Assembly (NCBI GenBank): GCA_016946835.1
Contig: JACVTC010000087.1
Span: forward strand, 1-64,000
Direction: 5' to 3'
Length of the DNA: 64,000 nucleotides
From: Neocallimastix lanati (nom. inval.)
Lineage: Eukaryota > Neocallimastigomycota > Neocallimastigomycetes > Neocallimastigales > Neocallimastigaceae
Below the pieces are notes generated by a model, which worked only from the letters and a program-made list of their open reading frames with translations, had not been told where the DNA came from and made no database searches. Made by a program: the position numbers and the translations under genes. Below are positions 33,956 through 44,336 of the stretch, piece after piece. Position 1 is the first letter of the stretch; every line of letters begins with the position of its first letter.

Positions 33956-34206
33956 AAAAAAATAAATAAAAATAAAAAAAAATAATAATAAAAATAAAAT
34001 AAAAATAAAATAAATAAATAGAAATAAAATAAATAAATAGAAATAAAATAAATAAATAAAAATAAAATAAATAAACAAAAATAAAATAAATAAATAAAAA
34101 TAATAATAAAAATAAAATAAAAATTAAAATTATTGTGAAAGAATAAAATTATTTTTTGTGTTTTAATATTATATAATTTTTTTTTTGAATTCCTCGAGCC
34201 ATAACA
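33158..34206. repeat. Solo LTR K (1049 bp)
   Basis: TGATAAAGAATG...GAGCCATAACA, with the same four bases tttg on both sides (33154-33157, 34207-34210), a plausible 4-bp duplication. Contains an aaataaat microsatellite (about 33930-34115). Its start resembles LTR F and its end LTR G. No coding sequence. Confidence 0.75.
33930..34115. repeat. AAAT microsatellite in LTR K
   Basis: Long run of aaataaat/aaaataaaat units that produces spurious Phe/Leu/Tyr-rich frames on the minus strand. Confidence 0.95.
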
Positions 34207-34210
34207 TTTG

Positions 34211-35785
34211 TGGTAAAGAACGAACATATAATGGATTATTAATTAGAATTTCAACTTACTTTGTTGAAATTATAACTGAATTGAAATATCAATTTCAGTT
34301 ATTTACATTTCACTAGTTAAAAAATATTATTTATTTAATTATAAATAATATATATATTTAAATAATTAATAATTAATATAAATTCTTATTTAATATTTAA
34401 AGAATTATCTTAGGCCTAATAATTCTGAGAATATTAGTAAATAAGATTTATATTAATAATTTCAATTATCTACATATGACGTCACATGTATTTATTTATA
34501 TTATGTTTATATATATGTTTACATCATATATATTAACTACTATTTTTAATTATTCAAATTAATTATATAATTATAAATTAAATTTATTTAGTTATATTAA
34601 ATATTTTAAACATATCGATATTGTTATTATCTTAATATTTTATTAATATTCATATTACAATATTATTAATATCTTATAATTAAATACTATTATTATGTAA
34701 CTTACAAAGTATAAAAGAAAGATGTAAAAATCTATCTTTTATGTTCTTTGTAAGGTTATTGTATTTACAATAATTATATACTAATAATTCAATAAATAAA
34801 TATTTTCATAAATCCTTCAAAGAAATTATTATTTAAAATATTCTTAAATATTAAGTGTTTAAATAACTTAACTATTTATCTTACATTATTTTTATATTAT
34901 TATTAATTAATTATTGTTGAATTATTAATATATAATTCAACATATTAACCTAGTAACGTTATTAATCATAAAACTATTTTATATCTTAATTTTAACATAC
35001 TTTAGAATCCATTATATTATTCTTTACTTAATATTACTTTACTATATTTTCTATACTAAAATATTTTCTAAATATATTTTTTTTTATTTTTATTAAAAGT
35101 TTCTAAAATATTATCAATAATTCTATATTTTTATTATTAATATCAATATCTATAATTTAACCTTAAATTTTATTATTTTATTAAAGTGTTTATTATCAAT
35201 ATTAATATTTTATTTTTATTTTCAAATATATTATTATATTATTATTATATTGTATCAATATTAAACTTGCATTTTTTTTAGTATTTTATTTTATTTTTAA
35301 ATTGATTATTTAATATTTTTATTTCCCACAAATAAAATTAAATCTTAATTGATTAATAATAAATATTAAATATATTATAGTTTTTAAATTTATTTTATAT
35401 AAAATATAAGAATATTATATTAATATTCTTGATTAAAATAACTTTATTTTTCTGTAAAATATTTTTAAATTTTGTTTGTTACTTTTCGTATATATTAAAT
35501 AATTTAGTTTTAGTATATGAAAAATAATATAAAATTATATAAACAAAATTTATTAAAATAAAAATACTTATGAATTAGTTAATTTAAATTAATATAAAAT
35601 TTTAATTAATTAGTAATAGTAAATTATTTTTTTTAAATATGATAATAAAATGTAGAAAGGCTTTACATATTTATTTTTTTTAAAAAGTATAAATAAGTGA
35701 AGTTTTTCAATAATTAAAATGTAGACAGAAAAATATTAAAAATAAATAATTAAATAAAAATTCTAATAAAACCCGAACCATAACA
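34211..35785 (+). repeat. Solo LTR of family G, copy 1 (interrupted)
   Basis: TGGTAAAGAACG...CGAACCATAACA. After removing the D-family insertion it is about 834 bp, against 831 bp for copy 2 at 41226-42056; the two are nearly identical. Left spacer tttg, right spacer tatttg. Confidence 0.9.
34262..34997 (+). repeat. Solo LTR of family D (736 bp)
   Basis: Same length as Z's 5' LTR and nearly identical, in the opposite orientation. Perfect duplication tactt at 34257-34261 and 34998-35002. Confidence 0.95.
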
Positions 35786-35791
35786 TATTTG

Positions 35792-36752
35792 TGTAATAAT
35801 TTAATTATAAAATTAATTAGAATTAAATTATTAACTACAACTTAATAATAACTAAATAATAATTATTATTAAATTGAGAAAACAAAAAAAAGATAAATAT
35901 ACTTATCTTCTATAAGAGAGAGTTTATTATAACTAATTATAATAAACTAATAACACAAAATTGTCAAAGAGAAAAGATTATTTTATTTTATTTTTTTTTA
36001 AATTTGTTTTTTATTAAAACTTACTTTATTAAAATAGAAATATAAAAAATTTATTAATGTTATTACTATATTATAATTGTTGTAATAATAACTCTTGATT
36101 TCTCAAAGAGAATTCAAGAGCTTATTTATACTTTTTTGAAAAATAAGGTTAAATTAAAAAATGTTTTCTAATCTTAACAAATCTCTTATCTAGGAAAAGA
36201 TTAGAGAGAAAAACCTAGATAAGATTTTTGATCGATATTCTATCCATATCGATCATCGTATCAATTAGGTAAAACCAATTACTTTTAAAAAGTGATTGGG
36301 AAAAACCCTAATTGACCGATTAGCTAATCTAATTTAATTGATCGAAAATAAAAGAATAAAATAATAAAAGATATTTCGACCATAAAATCATAAATTTACA
36401 AATAAGGAAAATAACATAATAATGATATTAATAAACAAAATACAGAATACATTATTAAGTACATATTAGAATACATAATATATTTGTTTACAATTTAATT
36501 AAATAAATAAACTAAGACTAATAAATTTAATAATTAAATATATAATTAAAAACTATAATTATTTATAAATGTATAAATAATAATTAATTAAATAAATTTG
36601 TTGTATTAAATTAATGATTATTTAATATTGAGTTTAATAAATTATTAATAATATTTAAATGAATAAATATTATATAATTAAATAAAGTTATAATTATAAC
36701 TTAACTAAGAAAATATAATTATTTTATTTAAAAATAATTATAGATTCTTACA
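35792..36752 (-). repeat. Reversed solo LTR of B family, copy 1 (961 bp)
   Basis: Reverse complement of LTR B: begins TGTAATAATT and ends GATTCTTACA. Includes the reversed TATA box and self-priming segment (ataactcttgat near 36085). Spacers tatttg on the left and ttg on the right. Distinct subfamily from B's own LTRs but nearly identical to copy 2. Confidence 0.9.
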
Positions 36753-36755
36753 TTG

Positions 36756-37351
36756 TGATACAATACAGCTAGAAATACGTAAGAAAATTAACAAAAGAGA
36801 AAATACTATAATAATATAGTGAAAAATAATTACAATATATAATATACTAAATCATTATATAAATAGATTAAAAATTAATTAGACAGCCAATAATATTCAA
36901 GATAAAATTAATTAATAAATTTAAAAGAAGAGAATGAAATAAAAGTAAAAGAGGGAGTTTTCTTGTTGTTTTAAAAATTCTAATTGAGTAAAATAATAGT
37001 TTTAGAGAACTTATAGTTTAGTTTAAATAATTAAGTAATTACTTATAGTTAAAGGACAAGAATTGAATCCTACAATTATAAGTAAAATTATTATTAAGAT
37101 ATTATATAAATTGAATTATTAGAGATAGATAAAAATCATTATATTCAGAGGAATATAAATATAATTGTAATAATTTATGTAAAATAAATAAATAAATAAA
37201 AACAAGATTTAAAAAGAAATAAATAAATTTTATTATTTGTGTAAATTATTATTTATTATCTTTGAGTTGGAATATATTATTTTACAAATTCCCTATTTGC
37301 TCGACCTCTTTATAAATAGAAATTTGATACTTTATTACTTATATTGTATCA
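36756..37351 (+). repeat. Solo LTR J (596 bp)
   Basis: Ends are 10-bp inverted repeats TGATACAATA/TATTGTATCA. A TATA-like tataaata lies about 40 bases before the right end, as in LTR M. Spacers ttg and tttg. No partner in the window. Confidence 0.78.
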
Positions 37352-37355
37352 TTTG

Positions 37356-38366
37356 TGGTAAAGAATGAATTAATAACCTTTATTTTATTATTAATAATTC
37401 TTTACTAAATTGTACTTTCCTATATTCTTGATAACCTAAACTTAATAATAAAATTTAATTTATTTTGATATAAATTAATTTTAACTTGTAAATAATGTAA
37501 ATAAATTTTAATTAATTACCTTATTGTTATATTATTAAATATATGTATATATTAAAATATAATTGTAAATATTAAAATTATACTTTTAAGATACTAAATT
37601 ATTAAAATTATTAATTAAATATTATTATAAAAATTATTATAAAATTATTAAAATTATTAATTAAATATTATTATAAAAATTATTATAAACTATTAATATT
37701 ATAAAATTATTAAAATTATTAAATATTATTATAAAAATTTATTTATTATAACTATTAAATATTATTATAAAATTATTAAGATTATTAATTAAATTTATTA
37801 TTAAAAATTATTATTAAAAATTATTACTTATTATAAAAATTATTATTTAAATATTATCAAATTTATTAATTAAATATTATAAAAATTTTATTTTATTTTT
37901 GAAAATAATTACAAGTATTATTTAAAATAATTAAAGATTATTAAATTTATTATATTAATCTTTAAAAACAATTTATTTAACTTAAAAATATCAAAGAAAA
38001 TAGTAAAAACTATTTTCTATATATTTATTTTATAATTATTTTTAATTAAATTATATTTGAATATTATATTATTATATTTATAAAAATTAAAACAAAAATG
38101 AATTATTGATATAAAATTAATTCAATAATTCTATAAAATTACTTAAATTATAAACAACTAATTATACTTTAAATTCATAAAAAAATATAAATATTGTAAA
38201 TATTTCTTAAAAATTAAATATGTGTACTTCAAAAATAAAATTTTTATATTAATAAATATTAAATACTTTTTAATACAAAAAATTTTTCTTTGTTAAAATC
38301 AAAGCAGGGTAATACCCGTCCCCCCTGCTTGATTTTAAATCAATAAGAATCACCCCGAGTCTACCA
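37356..38366 (+). repeat. Solo LTR of family F (1011 bp)
   Basis: Second copy of element F's LTR, flanked by tttg at 37352-37355 and 38367-38370, a plausible 4-bp target duplication. Confidence 0.92.
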
Positions 38367-38383
38367 TTTGTGTAATAATTTAA

Positions 38384-39234
38384 TGTAAAATAAACTAATA
38401 ACTTAGGTCGGTTTGGACAGACTATTTTATTTTTCACAATTTATTTTATATTAACACTATAATTAATTATTAACTAAAACACTAAAACTAAAAACTAATT
38501 TAATTTTTTGTTTTATAAAAAATCCTTTTATTAATATTTCTTATTTATCGAATTTAACTATTCTAAAAATCAACAATCACTTAACTGGGTACCGTAGGGT
38601 CCTTTACCGGAAAGTCTACTAGCAGTTAAGATTTTCAAAATAAAATTTAAAATAAAATTTGTTTTATAAAAAAAAATAACTATTCTAATAATAGTTACGA
38701 AACTAATAATAAAATTTAAATTTACCTATTACTATACGATTTTCCAACTATCGTTCAATAGTTGAAAATTAACTCTTTTTATACTTTATGAAAATTAAAA
38801 TTTAAATTGAATAAATTGTAATAAACTAACTAAAATATTATTATATATTTGTAATTACATTTAATTAAATTACATGAAATTTTATGAATTATTTTAATAT
38901 AAAAACTATTTAAAACTATCTAATATTTCTAAAAATAAATAAACAAAACGGCAAGCTTTTGTAAACAAACGGAAAAGGCAATTTTTCTTTGATTATTTTA
39001 ATTTAACTAATTTATGACTAATTATTTTTAATTTACAAAGTTTCATGATTCAAAGTGAGTAATAATGATGTAAATTCTCCAAATAATTTAGTCATACATT
39101 TTTGAGAAAATTATTTAAATTAATAATTTGGAATACATTTAAATTTATATTAAAAATTTGGAAAACATTTTTATCCACAATAATTTACATTACATTACAT
39201 TTAAATACGTATTCAAATTATTAAATATTTTACA
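38384..39234. repeat. Solo LTR C, complete copy (851 bp)
   Basis: TGTAAAATAAAC...AAATATTTTACA with a perfect duplication tttaa at 38379-38383 and 39235-39239. Carries the GC-rich hairpin at about 38578-38630. Confidence 0.93.
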
Positions 39235-39276
39235 TTTAATTATAAAATTAATTAGAATTAAATTATTAACTACAAT

Positions 39277-39589
39277 TGTTAAGATAATAACTGAATTTCA
39301 ATTTCAATTTCAATAATTCAGTTATTTGAATTTCAATATTAATAATTAATAATTATTATTAAAATATTTAGGAAATAGTCTTGGCCAACTAATTGACTAA
39401 ATATTATTAACATATTGAAATTAATATATATTAAATAATGTAAACACGTGATTGTCATATTAAATTAATTTCTACATATTATATTTTATTTATAAAATAT
39501 AGTATTTAGCTATATTAGATTCTTATATTTTATTTATATTAAATATTTATATTATTATCTTATTTTATATTATCCTAAAAACTTTAACA
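39277..39589 (+). repeat. Solo LTR of family S, short copy (313 bp)
   Basis: Perfect duplication acaat at 39272-39276 and 39590-39594. The duplicated target spans the boundary between the B-family LTR and the D-family LTR, so it is younger than the D insertion. About half the length of the S copy at 3711-4368. Confidence 0.85.
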
Positions 39590-39593
39590 ACAA

Positions 39594-40305
39594 TGTTGAA
39601 ATAATAACTGAATTGAAATCTCAATTTCAGTTATTTACATTTCAATAATTAAAATATTATTTATTTAATTATAAATTATATATATATTTAAATAATTAAT
39701 AATTAATATAAATTCTTGTTTAATATTTAAAGGGTTATCTTAGGCCTAATAATTCTGAGAATATTAATAAATAAGGTTTATATTAATAATTAATTTCAAT
39801 GATACATTTGATGTCACGTGTATTTTATTTATATTGTGTTTTTATATATGTTTACAACATATCTATATTAAATTCAATTATTCAAATTAATTATATAATT
39901 AAATTTATCCTTATATTTTATTATTATTTATATTACTATATTATTAATATCTTTTAATTAAATATTATTATTATGTAACTTACAAAGTATAAAAGAAAGA
40001 TGTAAAAATCTCTCTTTTATGTTCTTTGTAAGGTTATTGTAAAATTACCTTAATAGTAATATATTATAGATATTTTATTATTAAATAAAATAAACAAATT
40101 TAAAATTAAATTAATTTGATAATTCTAATTATCAAAGTTTATTATAAATAAATTTTTATTAAACTAAACATTTAGATATTTATTATTTTTATTATATATC
40201 TATATAGTATATTACTATATAGACATATCGACTTAGTGAATATTTTTTAATAAACCATATTATTTTATCTAAATTTAAACTATAAATTATATCGAAATCT
40301 TAACA
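39594..40305 (+). repeat. Solo LTR of family D (712 bp)
   Basis: TGTTGAAATAATAAC...CTTAACA, duplication tacaa at 39271-39275 (now displaced by the S insertion) and 40306-40310. More diverged than the copies at 1993 and 34262, therefore probably older. Confidence 0.88.
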
Positions 40306-41225
40306 TACAACTTAATAATAACTAAATAATAATTATTATTAAATTGAGAAAACAAAAAAAAAGATAAATATACTTATCTTCTATAAGAGAGAGTTTATTA
40401 TAACTAATTATAATAAACTAATAACACAAAATTGTCAAAGAGAAAAGATTATTTTATTTTATTTTTTAAATTTGTTTTTTATTAAAACTTACTTTATTAA
40501 AATAGAAATATAAAAAATTTATTAATGTTATTACTATATTATAATTGTTATAATAATAACTCTTGATTCTCAAAGAGAATTCAAGAGCCTTATTTATACT
40601 TTTTTGAAAAATAAGGTTAAATTAAAAAATGTTTTCTAAACTTAACAAATCTCTTATCTAGGAAAAGATTAGAGAGAAAAACCTAGATAAGATTTTTGAT
40701 CGATATTCTATCCATATCGATCATCGTATCAATTAGGTAAAACCAATTACTTTTAAAAAGTGATTGGGAAAAACCCTAATTGACCGATTAGCTAATCTAA
40801 TTTAATTGATCGAAAATAAAAGAATAAAATAATAAAAGATATTTCGACCATAAAATCATAAATTTACAAATAAGGAAAATAACATAATAATGATATTAAT
40901 AAACAAAATACAGAATACATTATTAAGTACATATTAGAATACATAATATATTTGTTTACAATTTAATTAAATAAATAAACTAAGACTAATAAATTTAATA
41001 ATTAAATATATAATTAAATAAACTATAATTATTTATAAATGTATAAATAATAATTAATTAATTAAATTTGTTGTATTAAATTAATGATTATTTAATATTG
41101 AGTTTAATAAATTATTAATAATATTTAAATGAATAAATATTATATAATTAAATAAAGTTATAATTATAACTTAACTAAGAAAATATAATTATTTTATTTA
41201 AAAATAATTATAAATTCTTACATTT

Positions 41226-42056
41226 TGGTAAAGAACGAACATATAATGGATTATTAATTAGAATTTCAACTTTAGAATCCATTATATTATTCTTTACTTA
41301 ATATTACTTTACTATATTTTCTATACTAAAATATTTTCTAAATATATTTTTTTTTTATTTTTATTAAAAGTTTCTAAAATATTATCAATAATTCTATATT
41401 TTTATTATTAATATCAATATCTATAATTTAACCTTAAATTTTATTATTTTATTAAAGTGTTTATTATCAATATTAATATTTTATTTTTATTTTCAAATAT
41501 ATTATTATATTATTATTATATTGTATCAATATTAAACTTGCATTTTTTTTAGTATTTTATTTTATTTTTAAATTGATTATTTAATATTTTTATTTCCCAC
41601 AAATAAAATCAAATCTTAATTGATTAATAATAAATATTAAATATATTATAGTTTTTAAATTTATTTTATATAAAATATAAGAGTATTATATTAATATTCT
41701 TGATTAAAATAACTTTATTTTTCTGTAAAATATTTTTAAATTTTGTTTGTTACTTTTCGTATATATTAAATAATTTAGTTTTAGTATATGAAAAATAATA
41801 TAAAATTATATAAACAAATTTATTAAAATAAAAATACTTATGAATTAGTTAATTTAAATTAATATAAAATTTTAATTAATTAGTAATAGTAAATATTTTT
41901 TTTTAAATATGATAATAAAATGTAGAAAGGTTTTACATATTTATTTTTTTTCAAAAAGTATAAATAGGTGAAGTTTTTCAATAATTAAAATGTAGACAGA
42001 AAAATATTAAAAATAAATAATTAAATAAAAATTCTAATAAAACCCGAACCATAACA
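41226..42056 (+). repeat. 5' LTR of element G (831 bp)
   Basis: Second copy of LTR G, ending CGAACCATAACA and followed by a tRNA-type primer site, which shows that this copy is a 5' LTR. Confidence 0.88.
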
Positions 42057-42090
42057 TAATTTATGGTGGAGATATCGGGGAATATTAGAA
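42032..42090 (+). promoter_or_regulatory. Primer site and U5-leader stem of element G
   Basis: TGGTGGAGATATCGGGG starts at 42064. TTCTAATA (42032-42039) and CCCGA (42043-42047) in the LTR pair with TCGGG (42075-42079) and TATTAGAA (42083-42090), enclosing LTR end and primer site. Confidence 0.65.
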
Positions 42091-42147
42091 AAATAAAATT
42101 TAATATTATTTATTAATTAAATTTTTTAACAAAGCCTTGGATATAGA

Positions 42148-42290
42148 TTTCCGGGCTAAGTTTAATCTACATAGTAATTGGGCTAGTAGGCTCTGGACTG
42201 CTGTATTTTATATTGAATACAGTAGCCGTGGTACCCGCGTGGCATGACGCCGTGAAGAGGCAAGCTGCACGTCAGACAGGGTATACTATC
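42148..42290 (+). other. Conserved structured leader segment, element G
   Basis: Counterpart of 12580-12720 in element B, with the same conserved blocks (TTTCCGG, taagttta, gctctggactg, catgacgcc, aggcaagctgc). The variable middle forms a 7-bp hairpin ctgtatt/aatacag. Confidence 0.6.
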
Positions 42291-42363
42291 AGATTATCCA
42301 TAAGTTTTGTTAAATAATAATAATTAATAATTTAATATTAATATTAATAATAATAAAAGTTAT

Positions 42364-42366
<3 letters not shown>

Positions 42367-42398
<32 letters not shown>
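42367..42398 (+). repeat. A tract (32 A)
   Basis: Uninterrupted A run between two structured leader blocks of element G. Confidence 0.95.
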
Positions 42399-42400
<2 letters not shown>

Positions 42401-42571
42401 TTGGAAAACTTTAGTTTTTGTAGTAACTTTATTTAATTATAGATTATAGATAAAAAAATAATAATAAAAAAAATAATAAAAAGTTAACAAATTTACGAAG
42501 TTAATATTCGAGTAAGACAGTGTTAGCTTGCAGGATATTAATTTCATAAACTCTTATTTACAATTTTGCAA

Positions 42572-42748
42572 GGTTTTGTAGATTGTAAACGCGAGTATCT
42601 CAAGGAACAAATCCTTGACAATTAGGCAAATACGCCCTAGAACTATAAAACCTTCACGCTGAAGGCAACTACACACTTCAACAGGTGATAGTTTGTTCAC
42701 TCGCGCAGAAAATAAGAGGTGGGTCAGGTTCGATCCCTGATAAAACCC
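42572..42748 (+). ncRNA. RNA-like segment closed by tRNA-shaped ends
   Basis: The 3' end reads as a perfect T arm (stem tcagg/cctga, loop TTCGATC, 42724-42740) followed by TAAAACC (42741-42747), which pairs over 7 bases with GGTTTTG at 42572-42578. Between them are about 145 bases with several hairpins: caagga/tccttg, ggc/gcc, ccttca/tgaagg, and a long-range cgcgagt/actcgcg stem. The T loop is also a Pol III B-box match. No anticodon arm can be recognised, so it is not an ordinary tRNA. I do not recognise the RNA family. Confidence 0.4.
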
Positions 42749-43024
42749 TGGTCATTCTTGCGAAGTGACGTTAAAATATATAGTTTTTTTTTTATTTTTA
42801 TTTTAGGCTTTTATAAATTTGTTCGTCTATTATTATTATTATTATTATTATTATTTTTTTTTTGCAATAAAATAAAAATATATATATTTTTTTTTCCTTT
42901 TATTAAAATAATAAATATTTCATTAATAAATTTTTTTTAATAAATAATAAATTAAATTTTTCTTTAGTGTAGAACAAACTTTTTAAAAAAAAAAAAAAAA
43001 TTTTTTTTAACTAATAGTATTATC

Positions 43025-43450
43025 ATAGATATAGATTTATATATGTTGGCCATGAAGGTTATTATAAAACATATAAAAGACTTAGAAAAAGTTACTACTG
43101 GAATGATATGGCCAACGATATAAAACGGATAATTTCAAAATGCAAAAAATGTCAGTTAAATCGCCCTCAGCCATATCCAGAACCAACCGAAAACATTCCA
43201 ACAGAAGTTGAAGGCCCTTTTACTCATCTTGGACTTGATATTATTGGTCCCTTAATAAAGACTGGTAATAAAAACTAATATATCATTGTTGCGGTGGATT
43301 ATTTCACAAAGTGGGTGGAGGCTGAACCTACTGAAAATATTACATCTAAGGACATCATTAAGTTTTTAATAAATGTTTTCGCTAGACATGGAGTTCCTCA
43401 AGTTATTACAACGGATAATGGAGTTCAATTCACATCGGATACGACTAAAA
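43025..43450 (+). pseudogene. Integrase fragment in element G
   Basis: Reads as the zinc domain ('V-G-H-E-G-Y-Y-K-T-Y', 'C-K-K-C') and the first two parts of the catalytic core ('G-L-D-I-I-G-P-L', 'T-T-D-N-G-V-Q-F') of an integrase very close to that of element F at 31106-31515. A fragment of a larger gene, broken. Confidence 0.85.
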
Positions 43451-43520
43451 TTTCGAACAAGAACTAAATCACCTTCCTTCGCTTTACAAGAGCGACGCTC
43501 TACCACTAAGCCAAACAGGC
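43449..43520 (-). tRNA. tRNA-Thr(UGU)-like gene, T arm unclear
   Basis: On the minus strand the acceptor 5' strand GCCTGTT starts at 43520, followed by a D arm (gctt/gagc stem with an AGTGGTA loop) and a perfect anticodon arm TCGCT-CTTGTAA-AGCGA with anticodon TGT. The 3' half does not give a convincing T arm or a matching acceptor strand, so the gene is probably truncated or fused to the retroelement remnant on its 3' side. Element M begins about 15 bases upstream of its 5' end. Confidence 0.6.
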
Positions 43521-43534
43521 ACCTGTTTTCTTTT

Positions 43535-44094
43535 TGGTACGTTACTCATTAAAATAGAATAAATTATTAAAAATATAAGAAAATAAATAATTCTTTAGTT
43601 ATTTTATTATAATAGGTATAAGGTTTAATTAGTATATATAAATATAATATTAATAAAAATAATTTTAATTAATAGATAACCAATAAGAATTAAGATAAAT
43701 TATAGGATAAAAATAAGTGAAAGATAAAATATTAACAAAAGAGGAACTTAATAATCTAATATCTTTAAAGAATATAATAGTTAGAATAGGAATTATAAAA
43801 TATTTATTCGGGTGAATAAATATTTAGGATATTTTGGTTAATATTATTATTAAAATATAAATTTAAAGATATAATAAAGTTATAATAAAATTATATGTAC
43901 TTATTTAAAGAACAAAACTTATAAATAAAATAAAGACTTAAAAGTAACACATTATTATTTATTAAAAATTTATTATTAATTTTGTGTTATAATTTTTTTA
44001 TTTATTTCTTTTATTAGAATATATTATTTTATAATTTTACAACTTGCTTTCCCCAAATCATATAAAAGGTACAATATATAAAAATAACGTACCA
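43535..44094 (+). repeat. 5' LTR of element M (560 bp)
   Basis: TGGTACGTTACTC...AACGTACCA; the ends form a 9-bp inverted repeat TGGTACGTT/AACGTACCA. A TATA-like tataaaag lies only about 35 bases before the right end. Confidence 0.92.
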
Positions 44095-44124
44095 AAATTG
44101 GTGGAGAATCCTGGCGGAAGCAAG
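44043..44124 (+). promoter_or_regulatory. Primer site and U5-leader stem of element M
   Basis: TGGTGGAGAATCCTGGCGG starts at 44099, four bases after the LTR; almost the same site is used by N. CTTGCTT-TCC (44043-44052) in the LTR pairs with GGAAGCAAG (44116-44124). The primer tRNA should end CTCCACCA; I cannot name it. Confidence 0.65.
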
Positions 44125-44336
44125 ATAAAATAATATGAAAATAATAAGAGAAATTACTTTACTTTAATTCATTCATTTTTTATTTTATATATTTATAGTA
44201 CAAAAGAATTTATTATATTATTATAAAACAATTTTTTTTTTATTTCTTCATTTATTTTTTTTTACAAAACAATTATTATATTATAAATAAATATAACTAT
44301 TTTATATTACTTTTTTTTTAATAAATTCTATTTATC

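Larger units (their letters stand above)
38371..41222 (-). repeat. Reversed solo LTR of B family, copy 2, with three insertions
   Basis: Carries LTR C (38384-39234), LTR S (39277-39589) and LTR D (39594-40305). Taking these out with their duplicated 5-bp targets leaves 961 bp, exactly the length of copy 1. Spacer tttg on the left, ttt to LTR G2 on the right. Confidence 0.93.
41226..43450 (+). mobile_element. Element G, heavily reduced remnant
   Basis: 5' LTR (41226-42056), primer site, long structured leader and a fragment of integrase; gag, most of pol and the 3' LTR are missing. The integrase fragment is close to element F. It runs directly into the tRNA-like gene. Fossil. Confidence 0.75.

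Noticed and set aside
33844-34227. Overlapping minus-strand frames rich in Phe, Leu and Tyr
   Set aside because: They come from the aaataaat microsatellite inside LTR K and run across an LTR boundary.
35786-36757. A clean target duplication around the first reversed B-family LTR
   Set aside because: The left flank atttg and right flank ttgtg do not match exactly; the boundary may have been altered by neighbouring insertions.
42572-42748. Ordinary tRNA gene ending at the T arm
   Set aside because: No D or anticodon arm can be placed within the usual 75 bases upstream; only the long-range closing stem fits.
42719-42940. Short plus-strand frame beginning in the tRNA-shaped segment
   Set aside because: Its second half is poly-Leu/Phe from a T-rich tract and its first half lies in the structured RNA-like segment; no protein support.
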